Below, piece after piece: positions 52,910 to 62,950 of a stretch of 64,000 nucleotides of DNA; within the stretch, counting starts at the first letter, position 1, and the number at the start of each line of letters is the position of its first letter. The stretch comes from Nodosilinea sp. LEGE 07088 (lineage in GTDB: Bacteria; Cyanobacteriota; Cyanobacteriia; Phormidesmidales; Phormidesmidaceae), in contig NZ_JADEWX010000003.1 in the NCBI RefSeq assembly GCF_015207395.1, forward strand, positions 62,001 to 126,000, given 5' to 3'. The position numbers and the translations under genes are program-made. The notes beneath the pieces are model-generated. The model was not told where the DNA came from and did not search any database. It saw only the letters and a list, made by a program, of their open reading frames with translations.

Positions 52910-53092
52910 CTAGGAGCTACTGTTGTTGGAGTAGTCGCTGCTCTCTTTCTCGTCAGTGTTTTCTTCGTCAGTAGCGCCAGTGTTGTTGCGGCGGAAGAAG
53001 CGCTGGTTGCCGGAGCGCTTCTTGCGAAACTTGCGAGCGTAGGCTTGGTTTCGTAATGCTTTTTCTTTTTTTGGATTACGACGCTTAGACAT
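52910..53092 (-). CDS. Small basic hypothetical protein
   Basis: A 60-aa protein (MSKRRNPKKEKALRNQAYAR, then FRKKRSGNQRFFRR), extremely Lys/Arg/Asn-rich in the first 35 residues and Ser/Asn/Glu-rich afterwards. The N-terminus resembles small cyanobacterial proteins I have seen annotated as hypothetical. It may bind RNA or ribosomes; that is inference from charge only. It ends 20 bp from the end of the split FAD gene, tail to tail. Confidence 0.6.
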   Translation of the reverse strand: MSKRRNPKKEKALRNQAYARKFRKKRSGNQRFFRRNNTGATDEENTDEKESSDYSNNSSS

Positions 53093-53424
53093 TCAATATC
53101 CTCAGACAATAGGGCAGGTGTGAGCAACAAACTAAAAAATGGCGGTTTAAGCAGGGGAAGGTTTTCCGCGGCTAATGCAGGCATTCTCTGCCCGTCCATT
53201 GGTCGCAGCCATTGCAGGAATTACCCCAGCCAAACACTCTGCCCGCATAGGCGTGTGTTGCCCACGACATGCCATGACCAGAGATCAACTGTAACACATG
53301 ACGATACCGGCCCAGGTTTCAATTCTCTAGGGCAATCCATGGGCCAGTCATGGGAGGCAAAGCATCAGTCGTTGGTCAATGCTCTGTCCTTTGCTCGCTA
53401 GAATAGTCGGCGCATCATTGGTGT
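53093..53424. other. 332-bp region without a supported gene
   Basis: It lies between the start of the small basic protein gene and the end of glutamate synthase, both on the minus strand. A plus-strand ORF (53120-53401, 93 aa) has no ribosome binding site and random-looking composition and is not called. The region probably holds the small gene's promoter and the glutamate synthase 3' end. No hairpin with a T-run was found. Confidence 0.4.
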
Positions 53425-56400
53425 CTATGATTGACTGGAACTCAGCACCTTCTCTGCGCTGGTGGTGTCAGGGTTAGCCTCTGGGGCTTCGGCTTCGGAG
53501 GGAGGTACCACCTGCCAAAACCGGGGCAGATATTCGCTCCAGTTAGCCAAAATGGCGTTGGCCTTAGGGCTGCCAGTGTGGGCCAGGTGAGCCTCAATTA
53601 ACCGCTTCAACTGCACTTCCCCGGCAGGGGTAATCACCCGCTGCACTTTGACGATTTCAGGGTTGACCCGCACCGGGAAACCGCCATTTTCATCCAAAAA
53701 GTAGGCCAATCCACCGGTCATACCGGCACCCACATTGCGTCCTACGGGGCCGAGCACAACCACAACGCCGCCGGTCATATATTCGCAGCAGTGGTCTCCG
53801 GCACCTTCGATTACCGCTTGGCCCTTAGAGTTGCGCACGGCAAAACGCTCGCCAGCAGTACCCAGGGCATAGAGGGTGCCGCCGGTGGCTCCGTAGAGAC
53901 AGGTGTTGCCGACGATCACATTGGTTGACGGGTCGTAGGTAATGCCCAGGGGCGGCTTAACCACGATTTCGCCGCCGTGCATGCCTTTGCCGACATAGTC
54001 GTTAGACTCGCCTACCAACGTCAGCGTCATGCCGGCTAGGTTAAAGGCCCCAAAGCTCTGGCCAGCGCTGCCTGCAAAGGTGAGGTTGAGCTGGCCTTCA
54101 AAGCCGGCGTTGCCGTACTTTTCGGCGATCGCCCCGGCGACCCTGGCCCCAACGGTGCGGTCAGTATTGACGACGGGGTAGGTCTTGGTAACGGTGCCCT
54201 GGGTCGCAATGGCGTGCTGAATGTCGGCATCGGCCAGCATTTCGTCATCGAGCACAGGGCCATTGCTGTGGACGGCTTCGTGTTGCAGCCAGCTGCGATC
54301 GCGTCGGCCATCGGGCAGGTTCATCAGGGTGGTTAGATCCAATCCCTGGGTTTTAGCCAGAGATACCCCGGTGCGCGGCTGGAGCAAGTCTGCCCGACCG
54401 ACGATGTCGATCAGCGAGGTGTAGCCCAGGCGCGCCAGCAGCGATCGCACCTCGTCAGCAATATAATAGAAGAAGTTAACCACGTGCTCGGGCAGGCCGG
54501 TAAACCGCTGGCGCAGCTCTTCTTTTTGGGTAGCCACGCCCACGGGGCAGTTGTTGGTGTGGCAGACCCGGGCCATAATGCAGCCCTCGGCAATCATGGC
54601 GATAGAGCCAAAGCCAAACTCTTCGGCCCCCATTAGGGCCCCCATGACCACATCCCAGCCAGTTTTGAGGCCGCCGTCAACCCGCAGCGTGACGCGATCG
54701 CGCAGCTGATTTTCCATCAGTACCTTGTGAACTTCGGTCAGGCCGAGTTCCCAGGGCACCCCCGCGTGCTTGATCGAGCTCAAGGGCGATGCCCCGGTGC
54801 CACCGTCGTGGCCCGATACCTGAATCACGTCGGCATTGGCCTTAGCGACCCCGGCAGCGATGGTGCCAATGCCCACCTCTGACACCAGCTTTACCGATAC
54901 GCCTGCCTTGGGGTTGATCTGGTGCAGGTCAAAAATCAGCTGGGCCAGATCCTCAATGGAATAGATGTCGTGGTGGGGGGGGGGTGAAATCAGCGAAACC
55001 CCTGGCTTCGAGCGTCGCAGCATGGCGATGTAGGGGCTGACTTTCTTGCCCGGCAGTTGCCCTCCCTCACCGGGTTTAGCCCCCTGGGCCAGCTTGATTT
55101 CGATTTGGTTGGCATGCATCAGATACTCGGGGGTAACCCCAAAGCGCCCAGAGGCCACTTGTTTAATGGCTGAGCTAGCGGTGTCCCCGTTTTTTAAGCC
55201 CCGCAGATGGGGGAAGGTAGGAGAATTGCCGTCAGCATCTACATCTGAGAGCACCTTAAAGCGCACGGGGTCTTCGCCCCCTTCCCCAGAGTTCGATTTG
55301 CCACCGATCCGATTCATGGCCACGGCCAGCACCTCATGGGCCTCCCGCGACAAGGCTCCGAGGGACATGCCCCCAGTGCAAAAGCGGCGCATGATGGTTT
55401 CTACTGATTCCACCTGGTCAACGGGAATGGGCTGGCGATCGCTCTCAAAATCGAGCAAATCTCGGAGGGCGGTAATGGGGCGATTTTCAAGCTGGGTCTT
55501 ATACAGCTCGTAGTGGTCGTACTGGCGCTCGGCTACGGCTTTGTGCAGCAGCTTACTCATGGCCGGGTTATTCATGTGGTATTCGCCGCTGGGCCGCGAC
55601 TGAATAAAGCCCATGTTTTGTAGCCGCTTCGCGGTGAGCTCAGGGAATGCCCGCTGATGAAAACGAATGGTTTCCTGGGCCAGGTCAACCAGCGATAGCC
55701 CCCCCAGACGCGATGTTGTCCCCCGGAAAGCTAGATCGAGCAGGTCAGGACCAATGCCGATGGCTTCAAAGATCTGTGCTCCTCTATAGCTAGTGATCAG
55801 GGAGATGCCCATCTTCGAGAGAATCTTGAGCAGACCTGCTTCAACGGCCTTGCGGTAGTTGTCTTGGGCACCGTTGAGGGTAGATACCGGCAGCTTGCCT
55901 GTTGCCATCAGTTTTTGGGTGCGGCTATCGTGCCACCAGTGGCGGACTGACTCCAGGGCCAGGTAGGGGCAGATAGCGCTGGCGCCGTAGCCAATCAGGC
56001 AGGCAAAGTGGTGGGTGCTCCAGCACTGAGCCGTATCGACCACGAGCGAGGTGTGCATGCGCAGCCCGTTGCGTATCAGGTGGTGGTGCACGGCCCCCAC
56101 CGCCAGCAGCGGCGGGATATAGCTGGTTTCGGCCCCCAGCGGAGCAGGATGTCCCTGGTCATCGACGCGATCGCTCAGCACCAAAACGACACTGCCCGCC
56201 TTGACCGCTTCATCGGCGCGATCGCAGAGGGCTACCACCGCCTGCTCTAAACTTTTAGGCCCATCGGTGATGGCATACAGCGTCGAGACGGTAGCCGTTG
56301 CAAACCCCGACCTGTGGATTTGCTCCAGCTCCACTTCATTGATCATCGGGCTTTCGAGATGCAGGAGTCGAGCGTACTCAGGCTGCTCGTTGAGCAAGTT

Positions 56401-58107
56401 GCCCTGGGCCCCCAACTGGGTCGTTAGGGACATGACCAACCGCTCTCGCAAGGGGTCAATGGCTGGGTTTGTCACCTGGGCGAAGCGCTGCTTAAAGTAG
56501 TCGTAGAGCAGGTGGGGTTTGTCAGATAGCACCGCGTGGGGAGTGTCGTCTCCCATACAGAAGGTGGGTTCCTTCCCCTGGGCGGCCATATCCTGAATGA
56601 TCATGTCCAGATCTTCGGCGGTGTAGCCAAAGGCGCTCTGCTGGCGCAGCAGAGCCTGGGGCTCAAAAACAGAGCTTTCGCTAAACAATTGGGGCTGTAC
56701 GTCAGCCCGGTTAGCTTTTAGCCACTGGCCGTAGGGATGGCGAGTAGCCACGCGCTGTTTGATCGCCCAGTTCTTCAAAATTTCCTGACTGTGCAAATCT
56801 ACAACAATCATTTGGCCAGGCCCAAGCCGACCTTTTTCGACCACATCTTCAGGCGCAACCGCTAAGACGCCGGCTTCAGACGACACCATTAATAGATCGT
56901 CTTTGGTGACCACATAGCGGGCCGGGCGTAGACCGTTGCGATCGAGCGTTGCCCCTACCTGGGTGCCGTCGCTAAAGACAATCAAGGCGGGGCCATCCCA
57001 GGGCTCTTGAAGGCCGCCGTAGTATTCGTAGAAGTCGGTGATTTCGGGATAGGAATCTAGCTCGGGCTGGTTGTTGTAGGCCTCGGGCACCATCATCATC
57101 AGGGCCTCTTGGGGCGACCGACCCGATCGCACTAGCAGCTCCATGACATTGTCGAGGTTAGCTGAGTCGCTGTTTTCGGCATTGACAATGGGCTTGAGCA
57201 AGTCAAAGCGATCGCCCCAGAGCGGGTGACATAGATCGGCCTGGCGGGCCACCATCCAGTTGATATTGCCGACTAGGGTATTGATTTCGCCATTGTGACC
57301 CAGCAGCCGCATGGGGTGAGCCAGAGGCCACTTTGGCATGGTGTTGGTGCTAAAGCGGCGGTGATACACCACGAAAGAGCTGACGTAGTCAGGATCGCGC
57401 AGATCACTATAGAAGGCTGCCAAAACGGCCGAACGCACCATCCCTTTATAAACAATGGTGTGGCACGAGCAGGAGCAGACATAGAACTCTTGTAGGCCCG
57501 CTACCATCGCTGCCGTTAGATAGCCGGGCTCACTGGTGGCGTTTGCTACCCAGTGCATCACCCGACGACGCATGAGGTACAGACGCCGTTCTAGGTCTTC
57601 GTTGGTTTCGGTGGTTGACGCAACCATCAGCTGCTCAATGCGGGGCTGATACTGCTTTGCCAACGGGCCGAGTACGTCTGGCTGTACGGGCACGGGCCGC
57701 CAGCCCAAGAGTGCCAACCCTTCGCTCTCGACGACTTGCTGGAAAGCGTTACGTACAAACGCTGCCGCCTCGTCATGGTTAGGCAAAAAGATCATCACCA
57801 CACCAGTGCGGTCAGACTGTAGCGGTGCCAGTCCTTGCTCTTGGGCCCAGCGGGTTAAAATCATCCACGGAATCGCTGTCATCACCCCGGCCCCATCGCC
57901 TGAGTCTTGGTCAGCACAGCGACCACCCCGGTGTTCCATACAGTCGAGTGCCGCTAGTGCCTTGATTACCAGAGCATGGCTAGGGCGATTCTGACGATCG
58001 GCCAAGAAACCTACACCGCAGGCATCGCGTTCTTCAACCAGCGATGCTGGCCCCCAATTTGGCCATTGAGAACGGGTAGGCTGCTGAGGTTGATAGGATG
58101 GATTCAC
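53425..58107 (-). CDS. gltS: Ferredoxin-dependent glutamate synthase (Fd-GOGAT)
   Basis: A 1560-aa enzyme from the GTG at 58107 ([19 protein letters not shown]). A longer frame starts at 58227, but that part encodes a strong hairpin and a low-complexity peptide, so it is probably leader. The N-terminal nucleophile Cys is in [15 protein letters not shown] (about residue 30, so a propeptide would be removed). Then come the amidotransferase domain, the central domain, the FMN-binding synthase barrel and the 3Fe-4S motif [19 protein letters not shown] (C-x5-C-x4-C). The C-terminal beta-helix includes [18 protein letters not shown]. It makes two glutamates from glutamine and 2-oxoglutarate with reduced ferredoxin. 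The length fits the ferredoxin type; no gltD is nearby. Confidence 0.96.
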   Translation of the reverse strand: MNPSYQPQQPTRSQWPNWGPASLVEERDACGVGFLADRQNRPSHALVIKALAALDCMEHRGGRCADQDSGDGAGVMTAIPWMILTRWAQEQGLAPLQSDRTGVVMIFLPNHDEAAAFVRNAFQQVVESEGLALLGWRPVPVQPDVLGPLAKQYQPRIEQLMVASTTETNEDLERRLYLMRRRVMHWVANATSEPGYLTAAMVAGLQEFYVCSCSCHTIVYKGMVRSAVLAAFYSDLRDPDYVSSFVVYHRRFSTNTMPKWPLAHPMRLLGHNGEINTLVGNINWMVARQADLCHPLWGDRFDLLKPIVNAENSDSANLDNVMELLVRSGRSPQEALMMMVPEAYNNQPELDSYPEITDFYEYYGGLQEPWDGPALIVFSDGTQVGATLDRNGLRPARYVVTKDDLLMVSSEAGVLAVAPEDVVEKGRLGPGQMIVVDLHSQEILKNWAIKQRVATRHPYGQWLKANRADVQPQLFSESSVFEPQALLRQQSAFGYTAEDLDMIIQDMAAQGKEPTFCMGDDTPHAVLSDKPHLLYDYFKQRFAQVTNPAIDPLRERLVMSLTTQLGAQGNLLNEQPEYARLLHLESPMINEVELEQIHRSGFATATVSTLYAITDGPKSLEQAVVALCDRADEAVKAGSVVLVLSDRVDDQGHPAPLGAETSYIPPLLAVGAVHHHLIRNGLRMHTSLVVDTAQCWSTHHFACLIGYGASAICPYLALESVRHWWHDSRTQKLMATGKLPVSTLNGAQDNYRKAVEAGLLKILSKMGISLITSYRGAQIFEAIGIGPDLLDLAFRGTTSRLGGLSLVDLAQETIRFHQRAFPELTAKRLQNMGFIQSRPSGEYHMNNPAMSKLLHKAVAERQYDHYELYKTQLENRPITALRDLLDFESDRQPIPVDQVESVETIMRRFCTGGMSLGALSREAHEVLAVAMNRIGGKSNSGEGGEDPVRFKVLSDVDADGNSPTFPHLRGLKNGDTASSAIKQVASGRFGVTPEYLMHANQIEIKLAQGAKPGEGGQLPGKKVSPYIAMLRRSKPGVSLISPPPHHDIYSIEDLAQLIFDLHQINPKAGVSVKLVSEVGIGTIAAGVAKANADVIQVSGHDGGTGASPLSSIKHAGVPWELGLTEVHKVLMENQLRDRVTLRVDGGLKTGWDVVMGALMGAEEFGFGSIAMIAEGCIMARVCHTNNCPVGVATQKEELRQRFTGLPEHVVNFFYYIADEVRSLLARLGYTSLIDIVGRADLLQPRTGVSLAKTQGLDLTTLMNLPDGRRDRSWLQHEAVHSNGPVLDDEMLADADIQHAIATQGTVTKTYPVVNTDRTVGARVAGAIAEKYGNAGFEGQLNLTFAGSAGQSFGAFNLAGMTLTLVGESNDYVGKGMHGGEIVVKPPLGITYDPSTNVIVGNTCLYGATGGTLYALGTAGERFAVRNSKGQAVIEGAGDHCCEYMTGGVVVVLGPVGRNVGAGMTGGLAYFLDENGGFPVRVNPEIVKVQRVITPAGEVQLKRLIEAHLAHTGSPKANAILANWSEYLPRFWQVVPPSEAEAPEANPDTTSAEKVLSSSQS

Positions 58108-58569
58108 AGGTGTACGTCCCAGGGAAGAGCAAAACAACGGAGTAGCGGTCAGAAAAGATATTGAGCAGTCTGGAAGCACTCGCCCAGCAGCTGTGCCGTC
58201 TGGGGCCGAGGGCACAGCTGCTGGCACTTATCGTGGGCAAATGCCTAACAGAAATCTGATTTAGATTCAGATTCAGACGCTGGAGTCAGGGGTGAAGCTA
58301 GAAGATACGGTGCAGGCTGCAGACGTAGTGCCCGAGCTTTAATTTCCCCTGCTGTTCAGCATTGGTACTTGGTGAGCAGTATCAGTAATTTAATCGACTT
58401 TATCAGGAGTTTACAAACCTTCAGCTCAGCATTTAGTCACAGCTTCTTAGAATTAAGCGACAGTAGCGGTAGCTATTGTTTCAGAATCATCGGCAGATGG
58501 CTTGTCTATCGACCGGGCTGGTGCTCCTCTAGATCGTAAAACTTACAATTCTCTAACGCAATTTTTTCT
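58108..58569. promoter_or_regulatory. Divergent gltS / glycosidase promoter region
   Basis: 462 bp. A 14-bp perfect hairpin (CCAGCAGCTGTGCC at 58184-58197 and its complement at 58211-58224, loop 13 nt) lies in the gltS leader, 77-118 bases before the GTG. No T-run follows it toward gltS, so it is more likely a regulatory or stabilising structure than a terminator. A near-NtcA motif GTA-N8-TAT at 58463-58476 is one base from the consensus and unsupported by a well-placed -10. Two short ATTCAG repeats lie at 58264-58276. Confidence 0.4.
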
Positions 58570-60384
58570 ATGGTTAGCCTGTTGGCCACCGCTCTCTCAT
58601 CGCTCCATCTAGGCTTAGGCTGCCGATGGAGAACTGTCGGCTGGCTGAGCATGGGGCTGGTCGGTGCGATCGCACTACCTGTGGCCATCACAACGGAACC
58701 AAGACTGTTGCCTACCGCCGTTGCGATCGCCAATGCCCAGACCCCAGACCCCGAGGCCCAGGGGCAAACCGTCACCCTCAACGGCGATCGTGTCGCCATC
58801 CCCTGGAGCATTACCAATGGCCAGATCGGCCTGGCTGATTACGGCGTCACCGATTATCTAGGCGCTACGCTGCTGAGCAACACTCAGCCTAGTCGGCAAC
58901 CTATCCAGTGGTTTCCCGAATCAGGGGCCGCCCTAGAGTTGGCCGCTTGGGTTCGAGATGGCTATCGGTTCCTCGACATCTCCCCCCTCAGGGAGCGCTA
59001 TGGCTGGCAGGTACAGCCCCAAGGTGGCACCCTGCAAATTACCACGCCGCCAGCCCGGGTGCTGGCCTTCCGCCGAGATCCCCAGCACGGCGGAGAGCGC
59101 CTGACGATCGAGCTATCTGGCCCGAGCCCTGTAGCCCTAGGTGACAATGCCGATGCGCTCACCCTCACCTTTGGTGCTACCGTCGATGCAGCGATCATGG
59201 CAGCGGCGATCGCCGCCCCGCCCGGCCCCGCCCTGGGGGCACTTACCCTCACGCCTGAAGGCGGCGGTACCCGTCTCCAGGCCAGCACTAGTCATCGCCC
59301 GAGTCTCGTTACCCGAGCTAACCCCAGCCAAATTATCATCGATATCCGTGCCGACAATCTGCAGCCCCACAGTATTGCTTGGGCTCCGGGAGTCCACTGG
59401 CAGCAGCGATATATCTCCGTCGCCGGACAACCATTTCCCGTTTACTGGCTGCAAATCACCCCCGGCCCAGCCCGCTTGCGACCCATCTGGCCAGACCCCA
59501 CCACTGTCGTTGGCACAGCGCCGCTTAGCACCCTGGCGCAACGCTGGCAGGCTACCGCCGCTATCAACGCTGGTTTCTTTAACCGCAACAATCAGTACCC
59601 CCTGGGCGCAGTGCGCGCTAACAATACCTGGCTCTCAGGCCCGATTCTAAGTCGCGGCGTCGTGGGCTGGAACGACCAGGGGCAGGTGCGGATGGAGCGT
59701 CTGTTTCTGAAACAGGCCATTACCACGTCTACAGGGCAGAGCTTCCCAATTCAGGCTATTAACAGTGGTTATGTGCAGGCGGGCATGGGGTTGTATACAA
59801 ATGCCTGGGGGCGCACTTACCAGCCGATTACTGGTGGTGAAACCATCATCACCGTGCGCAATGACGTGATCATCACTCAGCAGACAGCAGATACCGTTGG
59901 GGCAGGGGGCGTGATCATTCCAGAGGAGGGCTACCTGTTAGCCCTCCGCTCCTACAACACAGCTGCCCGGGCTCTACCGCCCGGAGAGTCTGTAGCCCTA
60001 GCCAGTGATCTACTGCCTGCTACCATGGCCGCTTTCCCTAACCTAATTGGCGGGGGGCCATTATTAATTCGCGATCGCGCCATAGTCCTAGATGCCCCGC
60101 TAGAGCAATTCAGCACCGCCTTTGCCACTCAAGCGGCCCCGCGCAGCGCTATTGGTCTGACGGCCGATGGCGATATGCTGCTAGTCGCCGCCCATCACAG
60201 TCCCCTAGGCCCAGGGCCTACCCTGGCCCAGATGGCTCAAATCATGCTCCAGCTCGGTAGCACCGACGCCCTTAATCTAGATGGCGGCAGCTCAGCCAGC
60301 CTCTACTTAGGGGGACGCCTAATTAATCGCTCGCCTCGTACAGCAGCCAGAGTCAACAACGGCATCGGGTTATTTCTGCCATAG
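58570..60384 (+). CDS. Phosphodiester glycosidase family protein
   Basis: A 604-aa protein with a hydrophobic N-terminus (VGWLSMGLVGAIALPVAIT) that may be a signal anchor. Residues about 50-300 form a cyanobacterial N-terminal region of unknown fold. The C-terminal half is the NAGPA-like (phosphodiester glycosidase) domain: TAAINAGFFNRNNQYPLGAV, then LIGGGPLLIRDRAIV, and the signature DALNLDGGSSASLYLGGR. NAGPA enzymes remove a sugar from a phosphodiester. A cell-envelope polysaccharide or teichoic-like substrate is plausible here, not proven. Confidence 0.83.
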   Translation: MVSLLATALSSLHLGLGCRWRTVGWLSMGLVGAIALPVAITTEPRLLPTAVAIANAQTPDPEAQGQTVTLNGDRVAIPWSITNGQIGLADYGVTDYLGATLLSNTQPSRQPIQWFPESGAALELAAWVRDGYRFLDISPLRERYGWQVQPQGGTLQITTPPARVLAFRRDPQHGGERLTIELSGPSPVALGDNADALTLTFGATVDAAIMAAAIAAPPGPALGALTLTPEGGGTRLQASTSHRPSLVTRANPSQIIIDIRADNLQPHSIAWAPGVHWQQRYISVAGQPFPVYWLQITPGPARLRPIWPDPTTVVGTAPLSTLAQRWQATAAINAGFFNRNNQYPLGAVRANNTWLSGPILSRGVVGWNDQGQVRMERLFLKQAITTSTGQSFPIQAINSGYVQAGMGLYTNAWGRTYQPITGGETIITVRNDVIITQQTADTVGAGGVIIPEEGYLLALRSYNTAARALPPGESVALASDLLPATMAAFPNLIGGGPLLIRDRAIVLDAPLEQFSTAFATQAAPRSAIGLTADGDMLLVAAHHSPLGPGPTLAQMAQIMLQLGSTDALNLDGGSSASLYLGGRLINRSPRTAARVNNGIGLFLP

Positions 60385-60719
60385 CGTTGACTACGGAGTT
60401 TGGACTGCACCCCTACCTTCACCCATAGCCCCAAGTACCCTGGTCGCTGCGTTTTAGCGTCAAGTTTTCGATGCCAGCAAAGATAAAGCTGGGTGTAAAG
60501 AATTGGTGTAATTGCCGTCGTTCATCCTCACATTCCCCTGCCTCACCGCTACCGCTTGCTAGACTATTGGCTGAAAACTTGACCCAACTCCCTGGGTTCA
60601 CGAAACTTTCTGGCTATTTACAGGGTCTCACCATAGTGGGCAGGGTAAAAGTCCAGCTATCTAGATGTCTTATTAGCCCAGCGCAGTCTTCAACGTTAGG
60701 TTCTAGGAGAATTTTTGCT

Positions 60720-61142
60720 ATGCCAACAAAACTACAAGATTCCATTCAATCTGCTGCGCTGGCACTAGCCACCAGCAACGGTCAAGAAACTGCTGAAACC
60801 GGTCTTCGCCCCTGGGGTTCCTATACTGTGCTCGAAGAGGGCCGGGGCTACAAAATCAAGCGTATTGAGGTGAAGCCTGGACACCGCCTTAGTCTGCAAT
60901 TACACCACCATCGCAGTGAGCACTGGATTGTCGTGTCTGGTACCGCCAAGGTGGTTTGTGGCGGCAACGAAATCCTTCTGTCCACTAATCAGTCCACCTA
61001 CGTTCCCCCCTGCACCCAGCATCGCCTAGAGAATATCGGCGTTATTCCCCTCGTGCTGATTGAGGTGCAAAACGGTGAGTATCTCGGCGAAGACGATATT
61101 GTTCGCTTCCAAGACGACTATTCCCGGGTTGAGACCATTTAG
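60720..61142 (+). CDS. Mannose-6-phosphate isomerase-type cupin (stand-alone)
   Basis: A 140-aa protein. The ATG at 60720 (MPTKLQDSIQSAALALATSN) has an AGGAGA site; the in-frame extension from 60471 is not supported. The fold is the type II phosphomannose isomerase C-terminal cupin: RPWGSYTVLEEGRGYKIKR, VKPGHRLSLQLHHHRSEHW with the metal His/Glu set, and YVPPCTQHRLENIG. The GDP-mannose pyrophosphorylase half that usually precedes it is absent. It may interconvert fructose-6-P and mannose-6-P for polysaccharide precursors. A hairpin terminator follows. Confidence 0.85.
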   Translation: MPTKLQDSIQSAALALATSNGQETAETGLRPWGSYTVLEEGRGYKIKRIEVKPGHRLSLQLHHHRSEHWIVVSGTAKVVCGGNEILLSTNQSTYVPPCTQHRLENIGVIPLVLIEVQNGEYLGEDDIVRFQDDYSRVETI

Positions 61143-61191
61143 ACGGTTACCCCTGATAGTACTGTTAATCTCACGCCCCAGGGAATATAAG

Positions 61192-61227
61192 CGGTGGTAG
61201 TGCTAAGCTCAGCACTACCACCGTTTT
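61192..61227 (+). terminator. Intrinsic terminator after the cupin gene
   Basis: The stem CGGTGGTAGTGCT pairs with AGCACTACCACCG (13 bp, perfect; 6-base loop AAGCTC), followed by TTTT at 61224-61227. It lies 49 bp after the cupin stop codon, with 21 bp left to the next gene. Confidence 0.78.
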
Positions 61228-61248
61228 AATAGTTCTGCCTCTAAGCTG

Positions 61249-61638
61249 ATGGTTCAGATTCGCGCTGCCGCTAGCCAAGAAATAAAGCGATTGCTGCATC
61301 AATACCCTGACGAGCAAGAATGGCACCTTGCCCAGATTTATCTCACCCTTGAGCCAGGCGGCTGTGCCGATTGGACCTATTGCCTCACGGCTAAGCCAAC
61401 CTCTCAGCAGCCCCTAACCGTTATCAATTGTGACAATCTTCATCTAGGCATCCCGACAGCCCAGCTAGATCTGGTTAAAGATCTCATCATTGATTATGCC
61501 GAAGATCTCATGGGTGGTGGGTTTCGCTTTATCAATCCCTTGGCTCAGCGCACCTGTGGCTGTGGTAATGCCTTTGCTCTCAGCGCTGATACCTCAGTAT
61601 CCCAAGACTGCACAAACCCAAGCCTGTCAGTAAGCTAG
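61249..61638 (+). CDS. A-type Fe-S cluster carrier (IscA/HesB-like)
   Basis: A 129-aa protein. Cys39, Cys103 and Cys105 give the A-type pattern C-x63-C-G-C, with QRTCGCGNAFAL at the end, and the conserved segment DYAEDLMGGGFRFINPLAQ. Residues before Cys39 (WHLAQIYLTLEPGGCADWTY) fit the family core, although the sequence is divergent (GGC where others have SGC). It would carry or insert 2Fe-2S or 4Fe-4S clusters. It sits just upstream of rpsL, between a terminator and the rpsL promoter, so it has its own transcript. Confidence 0.82.
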   Translation: MVQIRAAASQEIKRLLHQYPDEQEWHLAQIYLTLEPGGCADWTYCLTAKPTSQQPLTVINCDNLHLGIPTAQLDLVKDLIIDYAEDLMGGGFRFINPLAQRTCGCGNAFALSADTSVSQDCTNPSLSVS

Positions 61639-61669
61639 GGTCGGCGCCTGCTAGCCCATGATAGTTTGT

Positions 61670-61699
61670 TTGACCAAAGCTTCGCCAAAGTGCTAGAGT
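61670..61699 (+). promoter_or_regulatory. Putative rpsL (str operon) promoter
   Basis: TTGACC at 61670-61675, an 18-bp spacer, then TAGAGT at 61694-61699 with the extended -10 TGC before it. The start would be near 61706, giving a leader of about 50 nt to the rpsL ATG at 61756. Confidence 0.5.
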
Positions 61700-61755
61700 T
61701 AGATCTTGTGAAGACTTGATTTTATCTGATATCCGCCCTAGCAGCAGAAGCACCT

Positions 61756-62130
61756 ATGCCCACGATTCAGCAACTCATCCGGAGTGAGCGTCAGAAAACC
61801 GAGAAGAAAACCAAGTCTCCCGCCCTGAAGAGCTGTCCTCAGCGTCGCGGCGTTTGTACTCGTGTTTACACGACGACCCCCAAGAAGCCCAACTCGGCCC
61901 TGAGGAAGGTGGCACGGGTTCGACTGACCTCTGGCTTTGAGGTAACTGCCTACATCCCAGGTATTGGCCACAATCTGCAAGAGCACTCCGTGGTTATGAT
62001 TCGTGGCGGTCGGGTAAAGGATTTGCCTGGTGTTCGATATCACATCATTCGTGGCACCCTTGACACCGCCGGAGTTAAAGACCGTCGCCAAGGGCGCTCT
62101 AAGTATGGCGCAAAGCGTCCTAAGGGATAA
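61756..62130 (+). CDS. rpsL: 30S ribosomal protein S12
   Basis: A 124-aa protein. [18 protein letters not shown] and [19 protein letters not shown] are the invariant S12 segments near the decoding centre. It is the first gene of the conserved rpsL-rpsG-fusA order. The Lys of PKKPNS and the PGVRYH loop, where streptomycin-resistance changes occur in other bacteria, are wild type. A 226-bp spacer separates it from rpsG. Confidence 0.98.
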   Translation: MPTIQQLIRSERQKTEKKTKSPALKSCPQRRGVCTRVYTTTPKKPNSALRKVARVRLTSGFEVTAYIPGIGHNLQEHSVVMIRGGRVKDLPGVRYHIIRGTLDTAGVKDRRQGRSKYGAKRPKG

Positions 62131-62356
62131 GCTTGAGGTCGAGGACTCAGGTAAATTGTTAATCTAGCCAGTCTGATTGCGCTATCGCCTGCTAAAGAAG
62201 AAGTGAATATACACTTTGGGTTGGGCGATTCAGAGGGCAATCTGAAAGTTGGTTTTGATTGGTGATGATTTATTGACTTCCCTGGGCCTGTTAAAGGCCT
62301 CTTGAGCTACATTGTTTGTCTAAATTGTTAGCCGTTAATCCACTGGAACTTGAATC

Positions 62357-62827
62357 ATGTCTCGCCGCACCGTTATCCAGAAGCGTCCTATCCCACCGGA
62401 TTCTGTCTATAACAGCCGACTTATCACTATGATGAGCCGACGTCTGATGACCAGCGGCAAGAAGTCTCTGGCTGACAAGATTATTTATAATTCTTTTGGC
62501 ATTATCAAGGAGCGCAGCGGTGGCGATCCCCTGGACGTATTTGAGCGGGCCGTACGCAATGCATCGCCTCTGGTAGAGGTCAAGGCCCGGCGCGTAGGTG
62601 GCGCTACCTACCAGGTACCGATGGAAGTACGTTCAGAGCGCAGTGTGGCCTTGGCCCTGCGCTGGCTGACCCAGTTTGCTCGCCAGCGTCCTGGTAAGTC
62701 GATGGCCATTAGGCTGGCCAATGAGCTTATGGATGCAGCCAATGAAACGGGTGGGGCAGTCCGTAAGCGAGAAGAGACCCACCGGATGGCTGAAGCAAAC
62801 AAGGCTTTTGCTCACTATCGATACTAG
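62357..62827 (+). CDS. rpsG: 30S ribosomal protein S7
   Basis: A 156-aa protein that nucleates the 30S head. Conserved [20 protein letters not shown], then [20 protein letters not shown] and [21 protein letters not shown], ending [15 protein letters not shown]. It starts 226 bp after rpsL. In E. coli S7 binds its own mRNA in the S12-S7 spacer; whether this happens here cannot be told. Confidence 0.98.
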   Translation: MSRRTVIQKRPIPPDSVYNSRLITMMSRRLMTSGKKSLADKIIYNSFGIIKERSGGDPLDVFERAVRNASPLVEVKARRVGGATYQVPMEVRSERSVALALRWLTQFARQRPGKSMAIRLANELMDAANETGGAVRKREETHRMAEANKAFAHYRY

Positions 62828-62950
62828 TACGGTCGCCAATGGTGGCTTCAGGACTTCTGCGGTTCCTTGGCGATCGCGGTTTCTGCTTCCTAGGATGAGC
62901 TTGGTTAGGGTTGCCGAAGCGGCTGGCCGTATAGTAATAGGGAGGTAGCT

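Noticed and set aside
53120-53401. 93-aa plus-strand ORF upstream of glutamate synthase's 3' end
   Set aside because: No ribosome binding site, random-looking composition, opposite strand to both neighbours.
58108-58227. 40-residue N-terminal extension of glutamate synthase
   Set aside because: It lies on a 14-bp hairpin, is low-complexity and precedes the usual start position; probably leader RNA.
58463-58476. NtcA-like site GTA-N8-TAT in the gltS/glycosidase region
   Set aside because: It differs from GTA-N8-TAC by one base and no -10 lies at the usual distance on either strand; not strong enough to call.
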